Source: Pontibacter pamirensis (GTDB lineage Bacteria; Bacteroidota; Bacteroidia; Cytophagales; Hymenobacteraceae). From it: 64,000 nucleotides of DNA. The notes under the pieces were generated by a model. That model was not told the origin of the DNA, did not search any database, and was given only the letters and a program-made list of their open reading frames with translations. Shown here one piece after another: positions 46,307 to 54,726 of the stretch (positions within the stretch are counted from its first letter, which is position 1; every line of letters begins with the position of its first letter). A program made the translations under genes and the position numbers. The stretch is from NCBI RefSeq assembly GCF_010015475.1, contig NZ_SSNI01000022.1, forward strand, positions 44,545-108,544, given 5' to 3'.

Positions 46307-46694
46307 AAAGGAAGATAAGATTGAACAACGCGTATGTGTGCATTAAAGGAAGAGCCTGTCTTCCTTCTAACTATAGTATCTTTGAAATACTAAACGTTGG
46401 TGTAGTGCTCCAAGAGGTAAAGAGCGGTTCAGGTATTAGAATGCTATATTTGTTTATTTAATATTTAAATACTCAATTTTTAAAGCAAAGTTTCGGAATA
46501 TGTCTTTTATTATAAATAATTTAACTACTTGGAAATAATTTACATGTAATTCTAGTTAAGTTCATCAATTAAAAGAGTAGTACACCTGCTTTTCTACCTC
46601 CTGAGAGTTCACCTGACTTGCTAAAGGGATAGGCTTTTGTGCTTGTTTGGCGACTTCTTTGACTTCTTCTAATATAGATTAAGTGATTTGGTCT
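46307..46694. other. AT-rich intergenic region upstream of the eCIS operon
   Basis: The region holds a hairpin (AAGGAAGA, 5-nt loop, TCTTCCTT; 46346-46366) about 40-60 nt before the eCIS operon start, and an imperfect dyad AGTATCTTTGAAATACT (46375-46391). No clear -7 TAnnTTTG box was found. On the - strand 46565-46678 reads ILEEVKEVAKQAQKPIPLAS and then QVNSQEVEKQVYYSFN, a coding-like 35-residue stretch without a start codon, possibly the end of a lost gene downstream of umuC. Confidence 0.5.
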
Positions 46695-47969
46695 TTATTT
46701 TACATATACTGTCTGTATCTCGCTCAAGCGGGTTGTGTAGCAGGGGGATTTCATGTCGCTGCGGAGCAGCCAAGCCTTGTCCACTCCCTGTGTTGCTACG
46801 CTCACCTTGCCTCTCCCGAACCTGTCTGTCAGGCCGTCTATCACCTCCATCAGCTTCGCGTGCTTTTTCCTGTTTACCGTATCCAATAGGTCCAGCTGCA
46901 CCTGGTTCTCCGGCACAACGTCCGTCACGATTACGCCGGATTTCTTGTACCAGTAGCCGTCGCGGTAGATGGCCTTCAGGGCGATGTTGGCGTAATGGAT
47001 GAGCTCGATGTCAGAGTTAGTGGCCACGGGCAGGCAGATGGTCTTGCTGCCGTAGTACTGGCTGTCACGCTCCGAGAACCTATTGGTGTTCACAAACACG
47101 GTAATCAGCCGGGCGCAGCTTTTCTGCTGCCGCAGCTTCTTGGCACATTTGGCCGCGTACGTTGCTGTTGCCTCCTGTACCTCTTCAAAGTTGTTGAGCT
47201 TCTTTCCGAAGCTTCGGGAGGTGCAGATGCCTTTCTTTGGCGGCGCCACTTCTTCCAACTCTAAACATGATTCACCCCGCAGCTCTTTTAGCAGCCGCAC
47301 GCCCACCACCGTCATGTGCTGCCTCACCCAGTTCTCCGACAGCTGCGTGAAGTCATAGGCTGTATTTATATTTCGCTTCTTCAGGAACTTTGCGTACTGC
47401 CCGCCGATGCCCCATACATCCTCTATACTGGTTGCTTCTAGAGCTTTCTGGATGTGGTAAGGGTCTGTCAATACCAACACGCCGTTTGCCTTTTTGGATT
47501 TCTTGGCCAGCTTGTTTGCCATCTTTGCCAATGCCTTCGTCGGGGCCACTCCCAGGCTCACCGGAATACCCGTCCACTGGTGCACCGTTTCCTTTATCTC
47601 CCGGGCATAGGCGTTCAGGTCTTTGCTGTAGAAGTCGCCCAGATCCAAGAAGCACTCGTCAATGGAGTAGACCTCTATGTTAGGTGTGAACCGCGACAGG
47701 CATTGCATCACCCTGTCTGACATGTCGCCGTAGAGCACGTAGTTGGAGGAGAAGGCGTGCACGTGCCTGTTGTCTACTAAGTTCCTAATCTTAAAGAGCG
47801 GCTCGCCCATCTGAATGCCCAATGCCTTTGCCTCGTTGCTGCGGGCAATCACGCAGCCGTCGTTGTTGCTCAGTACCACCACCGGCTTCCCGTTCAGGGC
47901 CGGGTTGAAAACCCGCTCGCAGGAGGCGTAAAAGTTGTTGCAGTCGCACAGGGCGAAAAGAGTCGTCAT
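46695..47969 (-). CDS. umuC: UmuC-like Y-family DNA polymerase (Pol V catalytic subunit)
   Basis: 424-residue translesion DNA polymerase. Catalytic motifs FALCDCNNFYASCERVFNP (5-23, first metal ligand in CDCNNFY) and YSIDECFLDLGDF near 101-113 (SIDE) are intact, followed by GIPVSLGVAPTKALAKMANK and the helix-hairpin-helix region SIEDVWGIGGQYAKFL. It overlaps umuD by 4 nt. It copies past damaged bases during the SOS-type response and raises mutation rate. Confidence 0.96.
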   Translation of the reverse strand: MTTLFALCDCNNFYASCERVFNPALNGKPVVVLSNNDGCVIARSNEAKALGIQMGEPLFKIRNLVDNRHVHAFSSNYVLYGDMSDRVMQCLSRFTPNIEVYSIDECFLDLGDFYSKDLNAYAREIKETVHQWTGIPVSLGVAPTKALAKMANKLAKKSKKANGVLVLTDPYHIQKALEATSIEDVWGIGGQYAKFLKKRNINTAYDFTQLSENWVRQHMTVVGVRLLKELRGESCLELEEVAPPKKGICTSRSFGKKLNNFEEVQEATATYAAKCAKKLRQQKSCARLITVFVNTNRFSERDSQYYGSKTICLPVATNSDIELIHYANIALKAIYRDGYWYKKSGVIVTDVVPENQVQLDLLDTVNRKKHAKLMEVIDGLTDRFGRGKVSVATQGVDKAWLLRSDMKSPCYTTRLSEIQTVYVK

Positions 47970-48430
47970 AGCTTCACCGGCTTATGCAGTATCCACACCA
48001 CCACGCCCCACACGCGCATGTCCATCTCCTCTGTCACTTCAATAGGTTTGTAGGCAGGGTTGGCCGGCATCAGGAAGGCTTTCCCTTCTATAAGTTTAAA
48101 GGTCTTGACAGTGAACTCCCCGTCCAGGAAGCACACCACCGGCACGCCCTCCGCAGGTTTCAGTGATTTGTCTATTACCAGGATGTCTCCTTCATGGATG
48201 TTGGCGTCCACCATGGAGTTGCCTTTCACGCGCATCATGTAGGTGGAGGTGGGGTTCTGCACCAGGTACTTTCCAATGTCGATGCGGTCCTCCAGGTAGT
48301 CATCGGCAGGAGAAGGAAAGCCTGCCGAAATGTAGGAAGCCAGTAAGGGTATCTCAATGCGCTCCAGGTACTCGAATACCAGGGGCTCCAGCAGTTGCGG
48401 GGAAAGAGGGATGACTTTTGCGCTGCACAT
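47966..48430 (-). CDS. umuD: UmuD-like S24 family autoprotease
   Basis: 154 residues from the ATG at 48430; the TTG at 48439 is a possible but less likely start. It has a cleavage-site-like SAGFPSPADDY (AG before FPSP), the catalytic serine in RVKGNSMVDANIHEGD and the catalytic lysine in VCFLDGEFTVKTFK, as in LexA/UmuD. Self-cleavage assisted by RecA would release the active form that partners UmuC. A TTGCTAA-TAATG-TTAGCAA dyad lies 22 bp upstream. Confidence 0.93.
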   Translation of the reverse strand: MCSAKVIPLSPQLLEPLVFEYLERIEIPLLASYISAGFPSPADDYLEDRIDIGKYLVQNPTSTYMMRVKGNSMVDANIHEGDILVIDKSLKPAEGVPVVCFLDGEFTVKTFKLIEGKAFLMPANPAYKPIEVTEEMDMRVWGVVVWILHKPVKL

Positions 48431-48451
48431 ATAAACCAACTTCTTTAAGTA

Positions 48452-48470
48452 TTGCTAATAATGTTAGCAA
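48452..48470. promoter_or_regulatory. Dyad operator upstream of umuD
   Basis: TTGCTAA (48452-48458), 5-nt spacer TAATG, TTAGCAA (48464-48470): perfect 7-bp arms located 22-40 bp before the umuD ATG. This is the expected position for a damage-response repressor site. Which regulator binds is not shown by the sequence. Confidence 0.6.
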
Positions 48471-48648
48471 ATACGTAAACAAGAATAACAAAAGCTAAAT
48501 ATATTAGTTATATTTATTAACACCCGCCATAATTTGTAGAGAAAAACAAGAAAGCTTCAGCCATAATCCACTGTGTTTGATACAGAAACCTAAACAGATA
48601 CGGCATTAAGATCTTACCTTCAGGCATCCCTTACTTTCATGCATTCCT

Positions 48649-49008
48649 ATGAACTTTGACTTCTACCTGGGCGGCTACTTCCGTGACCACAGCTATCGCT
48701 TGGTGCTGGACAACGATGTGCTGCGTATTTCTGATTATGTAGGCTTGCCCATGCCAGAACATGAGATGATAGTTTCTGTAGATGACAATAAGGCCTGGAA
48801 CGAGCTGGTGGGGTTTCTGGAATCCTGTGACTGGAAGAAAAGGAATGACTCCGAGGTGTTGGATGGAACGCAGTGGGAGTTGATAGCAAAGGGCAAAGGA
48901 AGCAAGATTAGCTCCTTCGGCTCTAATGCCTATCCAACTGATTTTGATGTGTTCCTGGCGTTGCTGAACAGCGTTGTGAATGCAGTGGGTGTAAAGATAA
49001 CCAAGTGA
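48649..49008 (+). CDS. Hypothetical protein, 119 residues
   Basis: No family recognised. Soluble protein starting MNFDFYLGGYFRDHSYRLVL; it has no signal or membrane segment. The Glu/Asp-rich first half and the C-terminal helix (FDVFLALLNSVVNAVGVKI) suggest a small alpha/beta domain. It is alone on the + strand, with umuD divergent on its left and the zinc-ribbon gene convergent on its right (10 bp from its stop). Confidence 0.65.
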   Translation: MNFDFYLGGYFRDHSYRLVLDNDVLRISDYVGLPMPEHEMIVSVDDNKAWNELVGFLESCDWKKRNDSEVLDGTQWELIAKGKGSKISSFGSNAYPTDFDVFLALLNSVVNAVGVKITK

Positions 49009-49017
49009 AGATGCCGG

Positions 49018-49356
49018 CTAATCCCAAAGCCCAAAGCTCTCGAACGCTAGCGTTTCTTTCTTGCACCTTGGGCAGTGCCAGTGTTCCTTATGCTGCAGGT
49101 AGTCGTCAGTAGCCAAGCATGGCTGATCTTCAGCTTTGCTTTCCTTTGCGTCCTCTACATAGAATTTGACCTTCCTGCGGCATGTAGGGCACTTTGAGAT
49201 GCTTTTGCAAATGTCTCTGCCGATGACTATGCCACAGGTATCGCAGTATGCGGGCTCTGTTCTAATTCCGTTCGTAAAATAACCGAAGCCTATTCCCTGT
49301 AGGATTTCTTCTGACTCCAAACCACACGGACACACGGCTTGTATGATATTTCCCAT
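49018..49356 (-). CDS. Small zinc-ribbon protein
   Basis: 112 residues with four Cys pairs arranged as ribbons: VCPCGLES near 9 (CxC), YCDTCGIV near 38, SKCPTCRRK near 55 and HWHCPRCKKE near 94. Likely binds two zinc ions. No enzymatic domain is seen. It is 14 bp from the SRAP gene on the same strand and may be co-transcribed with it. Confidence 0.7.
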   Translation of the reverse strand: MGNIIQAVCPCGLESEEILQGIGFGYFTNGIRTEPAYCDTCGIVIGRDICKSISKCPTCRRKVKFYVEDAKESKAEDQPCLATDDYLQHKEHWHCPRCKKETLAFESFGLWD

Positions 49357-49370
49357 GGTTGATTTGCTTA

Positions 49371-50030
49371 TCAGAGAGAATTGATCACCTCCGGAACGTT
49401 GTTAAGCGGTGAGTTCACCAAAGGTGACACAGGATAAGCCTTCATCTTATTTGCAGCATAGGGCTTCAGCAGCGAAAGCAAATCATCCTGCGACTCATGC
49501 GCATCCAGCCACAGCTCCTCTGCCTCCGGCGATAGTATCACCGGCATGCGGTCGTGGATCGGCTTCACCAGTTCATTGGCCTCGGTAGTGATAATGGTGT
49601 AGGTGTGCAGAATCTCACCGGATGATTTGTCCAGCCACTCATCCCACAGCCCGGCAAAGGAGAACGTGTTCTCATCCTGCAACAGTATCCGGTGTGGTAC
49701 CTTTCCCTGCGGCGTGACCTGCCATTCAAAGAAGCCGTCGGCAGGCACCAGGCACCGCTTTGACTTAAGCAGGTTACGGAAGGAGGGCTTCTCTGTGAGC
49801 GTTTCTGCCCTGGCGTTGATAGAGCGCTTCACCGCCTTTGCATCCCTCGCCCAGAACGGCTGCAGACCCCAGGAAAAGAATTGGATGGTGTGCGGCTGGG
49901 TGTTTGTCACCACTGGTAGTTGCTGAGAAGGGGCCGCATTGAAATGCGCTTCTTTTAGGGCTTTGGCCAGCAGCTTCGCCGCCTTTGATTCGCCCTTTGC
50001 CTTCGGAATTACTGAGTATCTGCCGCACAT
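49371..50030 (-). CDS. SRAP-domain protein (YedK/HMCES family)
   Basis: 219 residues. The invariant Cys2 (MCGRYS) that cross-links to abasic sites in single-stranded DNA is present. So are SINARAETLTEKPSFRNLL near 88, the glutamate of PADGFFEWQ near 116-124 and the histidine of KPIHDRMPVIL near 173. The family shields abasic sites at replication forks; the co-location with umuDC fits a DNA-damage cluster. Confidence 0.95.
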   Translation of the reverse strand: MCGRYSVIPKAKGESKAAKLLAKALKEAHFNAAPSQQLPVVTNTQPHTIQFFSWGLQPFWARDAKAVKRSINARAETLTEKPSFRNLLKSKRCLVPADGFFEWQVTPQGKVPHRILLQDENTFSFAGLWDEWLDKSSGEILHTYTIITTEANELVKPIHDRMPVILSPEAEELWLDAHESQDDLLSLLKPYAANKMKAYPVSPLVNSPLNNVPEVINSL

Positions 50031-50043
50031 ATTGATTGCTTAA

Positions 50044-50892
50044 TTATTCTAGTATTGTCCAAGTTGTACAGTTCATAAGTCCTCCGTGGAGTCCTACCTC
50101 ATTGAAGTTTATCGTTTCTATAATTCGGCTTGGGTAGATCTGTTTAAATAAATCATACACTTTATCATCGTGATTTCCTTCTGCCTGAAAAACGGGAATA
50201 ACAATCAGATTACCCACTTCTAAGAAATTTACATAGCACCCAACAGCATTGTCTTTGTGCTTTCTGTCTTTATGCTCAAAGAATGGTACATCAATATAAT
50301 CCAAGCCATGCTGTTTGAGGACTTTGCTTATCCCGCTTTTCCAGTACTTGTATTCCTGCTCCCGGTCGTTACCGAGTAGGGTATTTCGGTCTAAAAACCG
50401 GACAAGCCCGTCTGCATGGCCTGTCATGTCTGATTTTATCTGTGGAATGACAATCACTTCAACACCTAACAGTTCTTCGATTTCAGAAATCAGCTTCGTT
50501 TTGCTGGTATAGTCTGTGTTTTCACTGAACACCCTATCTGTGATGATGGCCCTGTCAGCCCAGTTTACAACATTACCGCCATCCAGGTTGATGTTTGAGA
50601 ACCTGGCTTTGAGGTTGTTCGCCTTACAGACCTCTCTTGGCACAGACTGTATATGCAGGTCGTCTTCCAGGTAAGATGGCTCATATCGAAACTGCACCAA
50701 CTCTCCTTTATTAATTTGAAGGGGCATATAGTCCCGACACCAGATATCCTTTGTCCCTTGTATTTGTTTGTGTGAAATACCGTGTTTGTCCAGTATACGG
50801 GTTAGCGCCTGGCTGGCGTCGCTGAATCTCTCATCTGTGTGGAGTAATGCCGAGGTATATACAGTATTTGTCTGATTGCCAGTTATCATTTT
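50044..50892 (-). CDS. Agmatine deiminase / PAD_porph-family enzyme
   Basis: 282 residues from the ATG giving MITGNQTNTVYTSALL; an in-frame ATG 33 bp earlier is also possible. Guanidine-group-modifying enzyme fold: IWCRDYMPLQI, NLDGGNVVNWADRAIITDRV, the GHADGLVRF block with the catalytic His and Asp, and the nucleophile in LMNCTTW near the C terminus. The family hydrolyses agmatine to N-carbamoylputrescine or citrullinates peptidyl-arginine. Length is shorter than typical agmatine deiminases (about 340-370), so the substrate is uncertain. Confidence 0.85.
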   Translation of the reverse strand, partial: KMITGNQTNTVYTSALLHTDERFSDASQALTRILDKHGISHKQIQGTKDIWCRDYMPLQINKGELVQFRYEPSYLEDDLHIQSVPREVCKANNLKARFSNINLDGGNVVNWADRAIITDRVFSENTDYTSKTKLISEIEELLGVEVIVIPQIKSDMTGHADGLVRFLDRNTLLGNDREQEYKYWKSGISKVLKQHGLDYIDVPFFEHKDRKHKDNAVGCYVNFLEVGNLIVIPVFQAEGNHDDKVYDLFKQIYPSRIIETINFNEVGLHGGLMNCTTWTILE

Positions 50893-51150
50893 GTAATGTT
50901 TAAATGCGAACAGAAGGTTAATCAAAGCTGTTGAAAGGACAGTAGTTCTATTGAACTCTGTGTTTTCAGCCTCACTGAACTTATCCTTTTAAATAGGATT
51001 CTTGCCTGCTGACTCTACAGATTGTGTTGCCCGCTGGAAGTTAGAAGAAAGTCGTTTTGAGTAGTTAGTATCGTGTCTGGCTCTAATCCTGATAGTATTA
51101 ACGGTGTTTTTGTTTAGTTAGATTACCATTAAATAGTCGGAGCTTTCGAA

Positions 51151-51636
51151 TTAATATTCGGCTTCCTCTGCGCTTTCCTCTTCCATCAGATAAGTATCTT
51201 CCTCCTCAGTCATATAGCTTTCATCCTCTTCATTTATGTAGGATTCTTCTTCCTCTGCTTCATCAACATAGTTGTCTGTGTAGCAGCTACCTCCTTCTCC
51301 TGTTATCGTTACAGTATAATGATAGCCTCTATCGCTTGTAAAGCTGGCATAGCCGTTACTAATGTCTGTAGAGCTGAAATGGGAATCATCAAGCCAGCCA
51401 CCACTTGGCCAGTGTATTGTTGTTAGTTCATTTCCTTCTATTTCGACTTCTAAGGTGTAGGTCGAACTGGTGCCAGTGTTAGGGTTGTAATAATCTACTT
51501 CCGCACAATAAGTGCCATCTGAATACTCATCCTCTGTAACTAGTTCATGGTCAGAAGAAGCGTAATTCGAATCACCATCGCAGCCAGTAACTAGCACCAG
51601 TATCAAAGCTAAGGGTATAAGTGTTTTCATTTTCAT
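51151..51636 (-). CDS. Lipoprotein with acidic tyrosine-containing C-terminal repeats
   Basis: 161 residues. Signal peptide with lipobox LVTGC (Cys 19). The middle (about 40-120) is a beta-rich domain with two cysteines (YCAEVDY and SCYTDN) that may pair. The last 40 residues are repeats of about ten residues, ESYINEED, ESYMTEEED, TYLMEEES, very acidic. Possible roles are cation binding or surface display; no function is recognised. Confidence 0.75.
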   Translation of the reverse strand: MKMKTLIPLALILVLVTGCDGDSNYASSDHELVTEDEYSDGTYCAEVDYYNPNTGTSSTYTLEVEIEGNELTTIHWPSGGWLDDSHFSSTDISNGYASFTSDRGYHYTVTITGEGGSCYTDNYVDEAEEEESYINEEDESYMTEEEDTYLMEEESAEEAEY

Positions 51637-52007
51637 ATAATATAGTTATAGTGGTTTTGCAACAGTACACAAAGAATACTTTTTATATTCTTGGGTTCAA
51701 TAGCACAATAATAATTAAATATTACTAATATTATATATTAATTTGTAGCTTAAATCATACAAGTTTTAGATATGGATAACAAACCTAATCTCTTCAAATT
51801 CGCTACAAGCGAGTTGAGTCAAGACGCCTTTATCCGTTGGTTACTTGCCTGGGCTGACCCTTCTTTTAAAAACCAAGATTCGCAACTATATGAGACGGGG
51901 CAAAAACTTGTAAGAACTTTGCTGAGTTTGAGTTCTAACAAAGAGTATAGTACTCCCTCTTTGTAGGACCACCAGGCACTGTTTCTAAGTTGATTGGCCA
52001 TTCTGAA

Positions 52008-52817
52008 TTAGGCAGCCTGTTGTTTGTACACCTCTACCGGAACACACCTCCCGATTCCCTGATGGTGCTTCTCATGGTTGTAGAAACTGAAGAAGCTCTT
52101 CACTCCCTGATACAATTCCCATCCATCCTTTGCCGGGTTTAGGTAGACATAATCCCGCTTGAGCGTCCGCCACAGCCGCTCGATGTAAATATTGTCCAGC
52201 GCTCTGCCTTTGCCATCCATGCTGATGCGGATGCCTTCCTCCTTCAGGTGTCCCACCCACTCTTTGCAGGTGAACTGGCTGCCCTGGTCGGAGTTAACTA
52301 TGGCAGGCTTGCCATGGCGGGCAATCGCCTCCCGCAGCACCGATAGGCTTGCATCGGCCTCCAGGCTGTTGGACAGGCCCCAGCCGACCACATAGCGGCT
52401 ATACACATCGATGACGGCCGTCAGGTACATAAACCCCTTCTCCAGCGCAATGTAGGTAATGTCCACCTCCCAGACCTGGTTTGGGTGCGCTATCTCCAGG
52501 CCCCGCAGCAGGTAAGGGTGAATATACTCAGCCTGGCCCAGCCGGCTCAGGTTTATTTTGGGGTAGATGGCCTCCAGGCCCATGAGCCTCAGGAGCCTTC
52601 TGACCCGCTTGTGATTCACCCCATACCCTTCATCCCGCAAGTAATCCTGCATCTGAAGCACCCCGTGCGTGGGCTTGTCCAGGTAACGCTCGTCCATCAG
52701 GCGCATGATCGCCAGGTTCTCCTCACTCTCCTGAGCCGGCGCGTAGTAGAGGCCGCTGCGGTGGATGCCCAGCAAGTCACACTGGCAGCGGACGCTGAGC
52801 TCGCCCGTCGGCTCCAC
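52008..52817 (-). CDS. IS3 transposase OrfB (DDE integrase domain)
   Basis: 269 residues, shown from the GTG at 52817. In vivo it is normally made as an OrfAB fusion by -1 frameshifting; the same frame extends upstream into the end of orfA (ARSLTELRKLVEPTGEL). It has an N-terminal HTH_21-like part and the integrase core with the DDE residues in VWEVDITYIAL, NSDQGSQFTCKEW and YIERLWRTLKRDYVYLNP. It carries out cut-and-paste or copy-out transposition of the element. Confidence 0.93.
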   Translation of the reverse strand: MEPTGELSVRCQCDLLGIHRSGLYYAPAQESEENLAIMRLMDERYLDKPTHGVLQMQDYLRDEGYGVNHKRVRRLLRLMGLEAIYPKINLSRLGQAEYIHPYLLRGLEIAHPNQVWEVDITYIALEKGFMYLTAVIDVYSRYVVGWGLSNSLEADASLSVLREAIARHGKPAIVNSDQGSQFTCKEWVGHLKEEGIRISMDGKGRALDNIYIERLWRTLKRDYVYLNPAKDGWELYQGVKSFFSFYNHEKHHQGIGRCVPVEVYKQQAA

Positions 52818-52834
52818 CAGCTTTCTCAGCTCTG

Positions 52835-53119
52835 TTAGAGACCGAGCCTCCCTAAGCTTTTTTTTAAGAACTCTTTCTCCAACTCCAGCCTGCCGATGCG
52901 GGCATAGAGCGTCTCGGTGTCAGGCTCCTGTGAAGGCCCCTTCTCCTTTTCAAAGACAAGAGAAGAGTTCTCCACAAACTCCTGCTTCCATTTGCTGATC
53001 ATGTTCGGGTGCACCTCGAAGCGTTTGGACAGCTCCGCCAGGCTCTCCCGCTCTTTGAGAGCCTCCAGGGCTACCTTGGCCTTGAAGGCCGCGCTGAATT
53101 TCCTTCTTTTCCCTTTCAT
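52835..53119 (-). CDS. IS3 transposase OrfA (helix-turn-helix)
   Basis: 94 residues with a Tnp_1-type helix-turn-helix (FKAKVALEALKERESLAELS, KRFEVHPNMISKWKQEF) and a C-terminal leucine-zipper-like helix (ARIGRLELEKEFLKKSLG). Near its 3' end the coding strand has TTAAAAAAAAGC (A8 complementary to 52858-52865), a typical slippery site for -1 frameshifting into orfB. Confidence 0.93.
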   Translation of the reverse strand: MKGKRRKFSAAFKAKVALEALKERESLAELSKRFEVHPNMISKWKQEFVENSSLVFEKEKGPSQEPDTETLYARIGRLELEKEFLKKSLGRLGL

Positions 53120-54288
53120 TGTTCCACTAAGTTAAATGTTATACCTCAATTAAAATAGTGGACCTAAATCTGGGGAGTATTATAGAGAAACCAGAAGTTA
53201 TAGAAAGTGTAAAGCTTGACAAGCTCGGTAAAATCGATGTTCTCTGTATTGTTAATCAGAGATATGCAATCCTAATAGAAGATAAAACAAACACGAAAAA
53301 CCATTCAGATCAATTAGCAAGATATTATCAGAATCTGCAAACAAAATACTCTGAAGAGCTTATACATCCCATTTACTTCAAGACAGGTGATCAGGCTTGC
53401 TATAAAGGTGTGAAGGGTTACGGATATAGCGTCTTTCTAAGAAAAGACTTTTTAGAAGTCCTGAACTACGGAGCCGAATTAGGTATTATCAACGATATTT
53501 TCCACAGCTTTAGAGACTACTTGCAGCACATTGAAGATAAGGTTACTAGCTATTTAACTACTCCTTATGATAAGTGGGGTTGGTATCAATGGATTGGCTT
53601 TTACAAAGAGCTACAAAAGCAGCTAGGGGAAGGACACTGGGAATATGTTCCTCAGATAAACGGAGGGTTCCTTGGTTTCTGGTGGGAATGGCAAACAAGA
53701 AACCTTGATGGTATTCAATTCAGATCATACCTTCAATTGGAAGAAAAGAAATTCTGCTTTAAAATAATACCATCAGGAAAGAAGAATGCAGCTAAGGAAA
53801 GAGACTTCTATAGAGGAATTCTCTTTAAAAAAGCAAAAGAGCAAGGCATCGATATTAGAAAGAACGGCAGAGTTGGCGCTAGTATGACTGTTGCTGCGTT
53901 TAATGGGAAACATGTGGTAGTGGATGAAAATAAGATACTCAATCTGGAGAAGACTATTGAGAAGCTTAAGAAAATAGAGGACCTAGTAGGGCAATTATAA
54001 TTTGCTTAAAGGGTATTTGATAGTAACTCTTAGTTCTTTTCTAGTGTTTTAGGTCCTTGTTTATAGGGTATAGAAGATTCATCTTAACACATACTTAATA
54101 ACTGCCAAGGTGCATTTTGAAGCATCAATTAAAAAGATTGGCGACGATAGGTAAAAGCCTTGGGTGGATTAGTCTTACATGGGACAAATATTATAGCTTC
54201 TATCTATAATAAGGTAGAAGCCAATGGCAGAAAGGTAGAGGCAAACAAGGAAATAAAGCTGTATCTGTGAGAATGTCCCCAGCTTCTC

Positions 54289-54726
54289 CTACTTTTTATT
54301 TTCCCCTAACCAACTCAGCTGCTCTCCAATTCCCATATTAGCTAGAGGCGCCTCAACAGTATATCCTAATTGGGAAAGCCTACCAGCTAGAAACTCTCTG
54401 TAGCGGGCTCCAGCTAGAAAAACAACATGATCTCCTACAGTTGTGTTGGATAAAATTGACTTCATTACGTTATCCGCCCATTCAAGCCGCTCTTTTTTAC
54501 GCATAGCGTTCAATGTCTTTTCATAGGGCTCTATGAGTGCATCTGGTCTTACCAATCCATACTGCGCAGAAAGAATGAACCATGCATCAGCGCGCTTCTC
54601 TGTATAAGCCCTGGCTTTCTTAAACCAACTGGAGATATAGAGGTCTGCAGCAGCAGCTTTGCTAGCTTTCTTTACACTGACACAGGAAATTAAATATACA
54701 ATAGCCATGGCAGTTCTAAGAAACAA
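54289..54726 (-). CDS. DUF6884-family protein
   Basis: 145 residues. YLISCVSVKKASKAAAADLY near 11 and FILSAQYGLVRPDALIEPYEKTL near 46 (read in two parts) match the DUF6884 family (CxxxKx, then SAxYGL). The start at 54726 overlaps the GIY-YIG gene by 11 nt; the Met at 54708 (MAIVYLISC) is an equally good start. The family is small, soluble and often found with nucleic-acid-modifying genes; its activity is not known to me. Confidence 0.75.
   Translation of the reverse strand: MFLRTAMAIVYLISCVSVKKASKAAAADLYISSWFKKARAYTEKRADAWFILSAQYGLVRPDALIEPYEKTLNAMRKKERLEWADNVMKSILSNTTVGDHVVFLAGARYREFLAGRLSQLGYTVEAPLANMGIGEQLSWLGENKK

Larger units (their letters stand above)
51962..53168 (-). mobile_element. 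Intact-looking IS3-family insertion sequence
   Basis: About 1.2 kb, with imperfect ends TGTAGGACCAC (left) and GTGGACCTAAA (right, read as TTTAGGTCCAC inward). It carries orfA and orfB in the -1 arrangement of the family. The element splits a PD-(D/E)XK gene. TCT lies next to both ends and might be a 3-bp target duplication, but the ends are not exactly defined by sequence alone. An internally deleted relative is at 17035-17631. Confidence 0.85.
51772..54000 (+). pseudogene. PD-(D/E)XK nuclease-family gene interrupted by an IS3 element
   Basis: Two halves of one gene flank the IS copy. The 5' part (51772-51961) reads FKFATSELSQDAFIRWLLAW then ADPSFKNQDS. The 3' part (from about 53169) continues with IDVLCIVNQRYAILIEDKTN TKNH, the D-x-n-E-x-K core of the PDDEXK_4-type superfamily, and runs to 54000. 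The start FATSELSQDAF is the usual N terminus of this family. Joining the outer edges leaves a frame mismatch, so excision may not restore it. Members are often defence-associated nucleases; this copy is inactive. Confidence 0.8.

Noticed and set aside
48647..48889. Reverse-strand open frame over the 119-residue gene
   Set aside because: Low-complexity Ser/Pro/His composition typical of an antisense shadow; the + strand frame has normal composition.
53158..54000. Stand-alone nuclease gene
   Set aside because: It lacks the N-terminal FATSELSQDAF part, which is found at 51772 on the other side of the IS element; the GTG start at its beginning lies within the element's end.
54110..54271. Short open frame ending in VEANGRKVEANKEIKLYL before the DUF6884 gene
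   Set aside because: About 39 codons with no start codon and no recognisable homology; may be a gene remnant but too weak to list.
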